DNA of 6,655 nt from an uncultured Lachnospiraceae bacterium (GTDB lineage: Bacteria > Bacillota > Clostridia > Lachnospirales > Lachnospiraceae): contig CAMWXF010000103.1 in NCBI GenBank assembly GCA_947178115.1, positions 1-6,655 of the forward strand. The letters run 5' to 3'. Made by a program: the position numbers and the translations under genes. How positions within the stretch are numbered: position 1 is the first letter of the stretch; each line of letters begins with the position of its first letter. Shown here piece by piece: positions 5,985-6,655 of this stretch. The notes below the pieces were generated by a model. The model saw only the letters and a program-made list of their open reading frames with translations. It ran no database searches and was not told the origin of the DNA.

Positions 5985-6010
5985 GTTGAACACCCCTGTT
6001 GAACACCCCT
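5985..6010. repeat. 13-bp perfect tandem duplication behind sigH
   Basis: The unit GTTGAACACCCCT occurs twice head to tail (5985-5997 and 5998-6010). A degenerate third start, GTGAAC, follows at 6011-6016 and touches the sigH stop codon. It lies between sigH and the tRNA promoter. It forms no convincing hairpin, so it is probably a slippage duplication rather than a terminator. Confidence 0.9.
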
Positions 6011-6015
6011 GTGAA

Positions 6016-6642
6016 CTATACTGTTGTCCTGTTAATTGCTTTCTTTAGTTTGGTCTTAATTCTCTGTAGCGCGTTATCGGTAGACTTCTCGTCTCTGCCA
6101 AGCACCTTCGCGATCTGCTGATATCCCATACCGGTCAGATATAAGTCCAGCACCTGTTTCTCGAAACTGCTGAGTTCTCTCTCTATCGTCTGCTCTAATT
6201 GCACTACATTTTCCCTGTCTATCACAACTTCTTCCGGGCTCTGTCCCGCGCTGACGGACAGCACGTTGACCAGTTCCTCTTCCTCACCATCACGATTCAC
6301 GCCTGCGCTGCCGTACAGGGACACATAGGTGTTTAACGGTATATGCTTCTGTCGTCTGGATGCCTGCACCGCCGTATACATCTGACGCGACACACATAGA
6401 TCTGCGAAGGTCAGGAAACTGGCGTCCCTGCCGATGTCATAATCCCGCAGTGCCTTGAATAATCCGATCATCCCCTCCTGAATCAGATCGTCATTGTCGG
6501 CTCCGAGGATATACATGGATTTGGCTTTGCTCCGCACCAAATTCTTGTATTTATTCATAAGATATTCCGTGATGCCTTCGTCTCCGTCCCGAAGCCGGAC
6601 GATAAGTTCCTCATCACTATATTGTTCATAGTCCTTGTCCAT
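6016..6642 (-). CDS. sigH: RNA polymerase sigma-70 family factor SigH (Spo0H)
   Basis: A 208-aa sigma factor that directs RNA polymerase to early stationary-phase, competence and sporulation-entry promoters in endospore-formers. Region 2 covers about 27-75, with LGADNDDLIQEGMIGLFKALRDYD (core binding and -10 melting). SRRQKHIPLNTYVSL (95-109) is the block strongly conserved in SigH proteins. Region 4 lies at about 145-203, with helix-turn-helix GMGYQQIAKVLGRDEKSTDNALQRIKTKL (-35 recognition). Length matches Bacillus SigH, about 218 aa. I chose the ATG at 6642 because GAGGA (6648-6652) lies 5 nt upstream. An in-frame ATG at 6654, adding MRIH, cannot be excluded because the window ends there. 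No clear terminator follows, so transcripts may read into tRNA-Thr. The rpmG-secE-nusG genes that follow sigH in Bacillus are absent here. Confidence 0.93.
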   Translation of the reverse strand: MDKDYEQYSDEELIVRLRDGDEGITEYLMNKYKNLVRSKAKSMYILGADNDDLIQEGMIGLFKALRDYDIGRDASFLTFADLCVSRQMYTAVQASRRQKHIPLNTYVSLYGSAGVNRDGEEEELVNVLSVSAGQSPEEVVIDRENVVQLEQTIERELSSFEKQVLDLYLTGMGYQQIAKVLGRDEKSTDNALQRIKTKLKKAINRTTV

Positions 6643-6647
6643 ATGAA

Positions 6648-6652
6648 TCCTC
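6648..6652 (-). promoter_or_regulatory. Ribosome binding site favouring the sigH start at 6642
   Basis: On the minus strand GAGGA lies 5 nt before the ATG at 6642. It overlaps the competing ATG at 6654-6652, whose own ribosome binding site, if any, would be outside the window. Confidence 0.55.
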
Positions 6653-6655
6653 ATT

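Noticed and set aside
5985..6016. Tandem repeat considered as a CRISPR or an intrinsic terminator of sigH.
   Set aside because: The units are adjacent with no spacers, and the repeat forms no stable hairpin with a T-run.

Overview
The window looks like chromosomal DNA of a Firmicute of class Clostridia, most likely a Lachnospiraceae-type anaerobe. This is inferred from strong AGGAGG-type Shine-Dalgarno sites, a SigH-type sporulation sigma factor, a class A penicillin-binding protein with a Cys-containing, Ala/Gln-rich C-terminal tail, and a tRNA without an encoded CCA. I see no phage, transposon, CRISPR or toxin-antitoxin signature. The genes are largely housekeeping or metabolic.

Layout: (1) 1-88 may be the 5' fragment of a leftward gene cut by the window edge; this is uncertain. 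(2) 89-287 is an intergenic region with an extended -10 promoter (TGC-TATAAT) and a ~113-nt 5' leader. The leader can fold into a long nested hairpin whose closing helix ends directly against the ribosome binding site. (3) 288-3029, rightward, encodes a 913-aa bifunctional class A penicillin-binding protein with all main catalytic motifs intact. (4) 3030-3221 holds a strong bidirectional terminator and a second, leftward terminator abutting the PBP stop codon. (5) 3222-5703, leftward, holds three closely spaced genes: a 440-aa iron-sulfur-type flavoprotein/NAD(P)H oxidoreductase, a 254-aa HAD-family hydrolase, and a 92-aa coiled-coil protein of unknown function. (6) 5804-5906, leftward, is tRNA-Thr(GGT) with its own near-consensus promoter and terminator. 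(7) 6016-6642, leftward, is sigH, with a 13-bp tandem duplication right behind its stop codon.

The PBP polymerises and cross-links peptidoglycan at the outer face of the membrane. SigH directs early-stationary and sporulation transcription. The three-gene leftward cluster reads like a small redox/phosphatase operon, but nothing in the sequence ties its members to one pathway. The observations most worth following are the structured PBP leader, the two-lobed flavoprotein with one CX2CX2CX5C motif, C in place of U at tRNA position 55, and the uncharacterised 92-aa protein. I find no convincing new defence or mobile system here.
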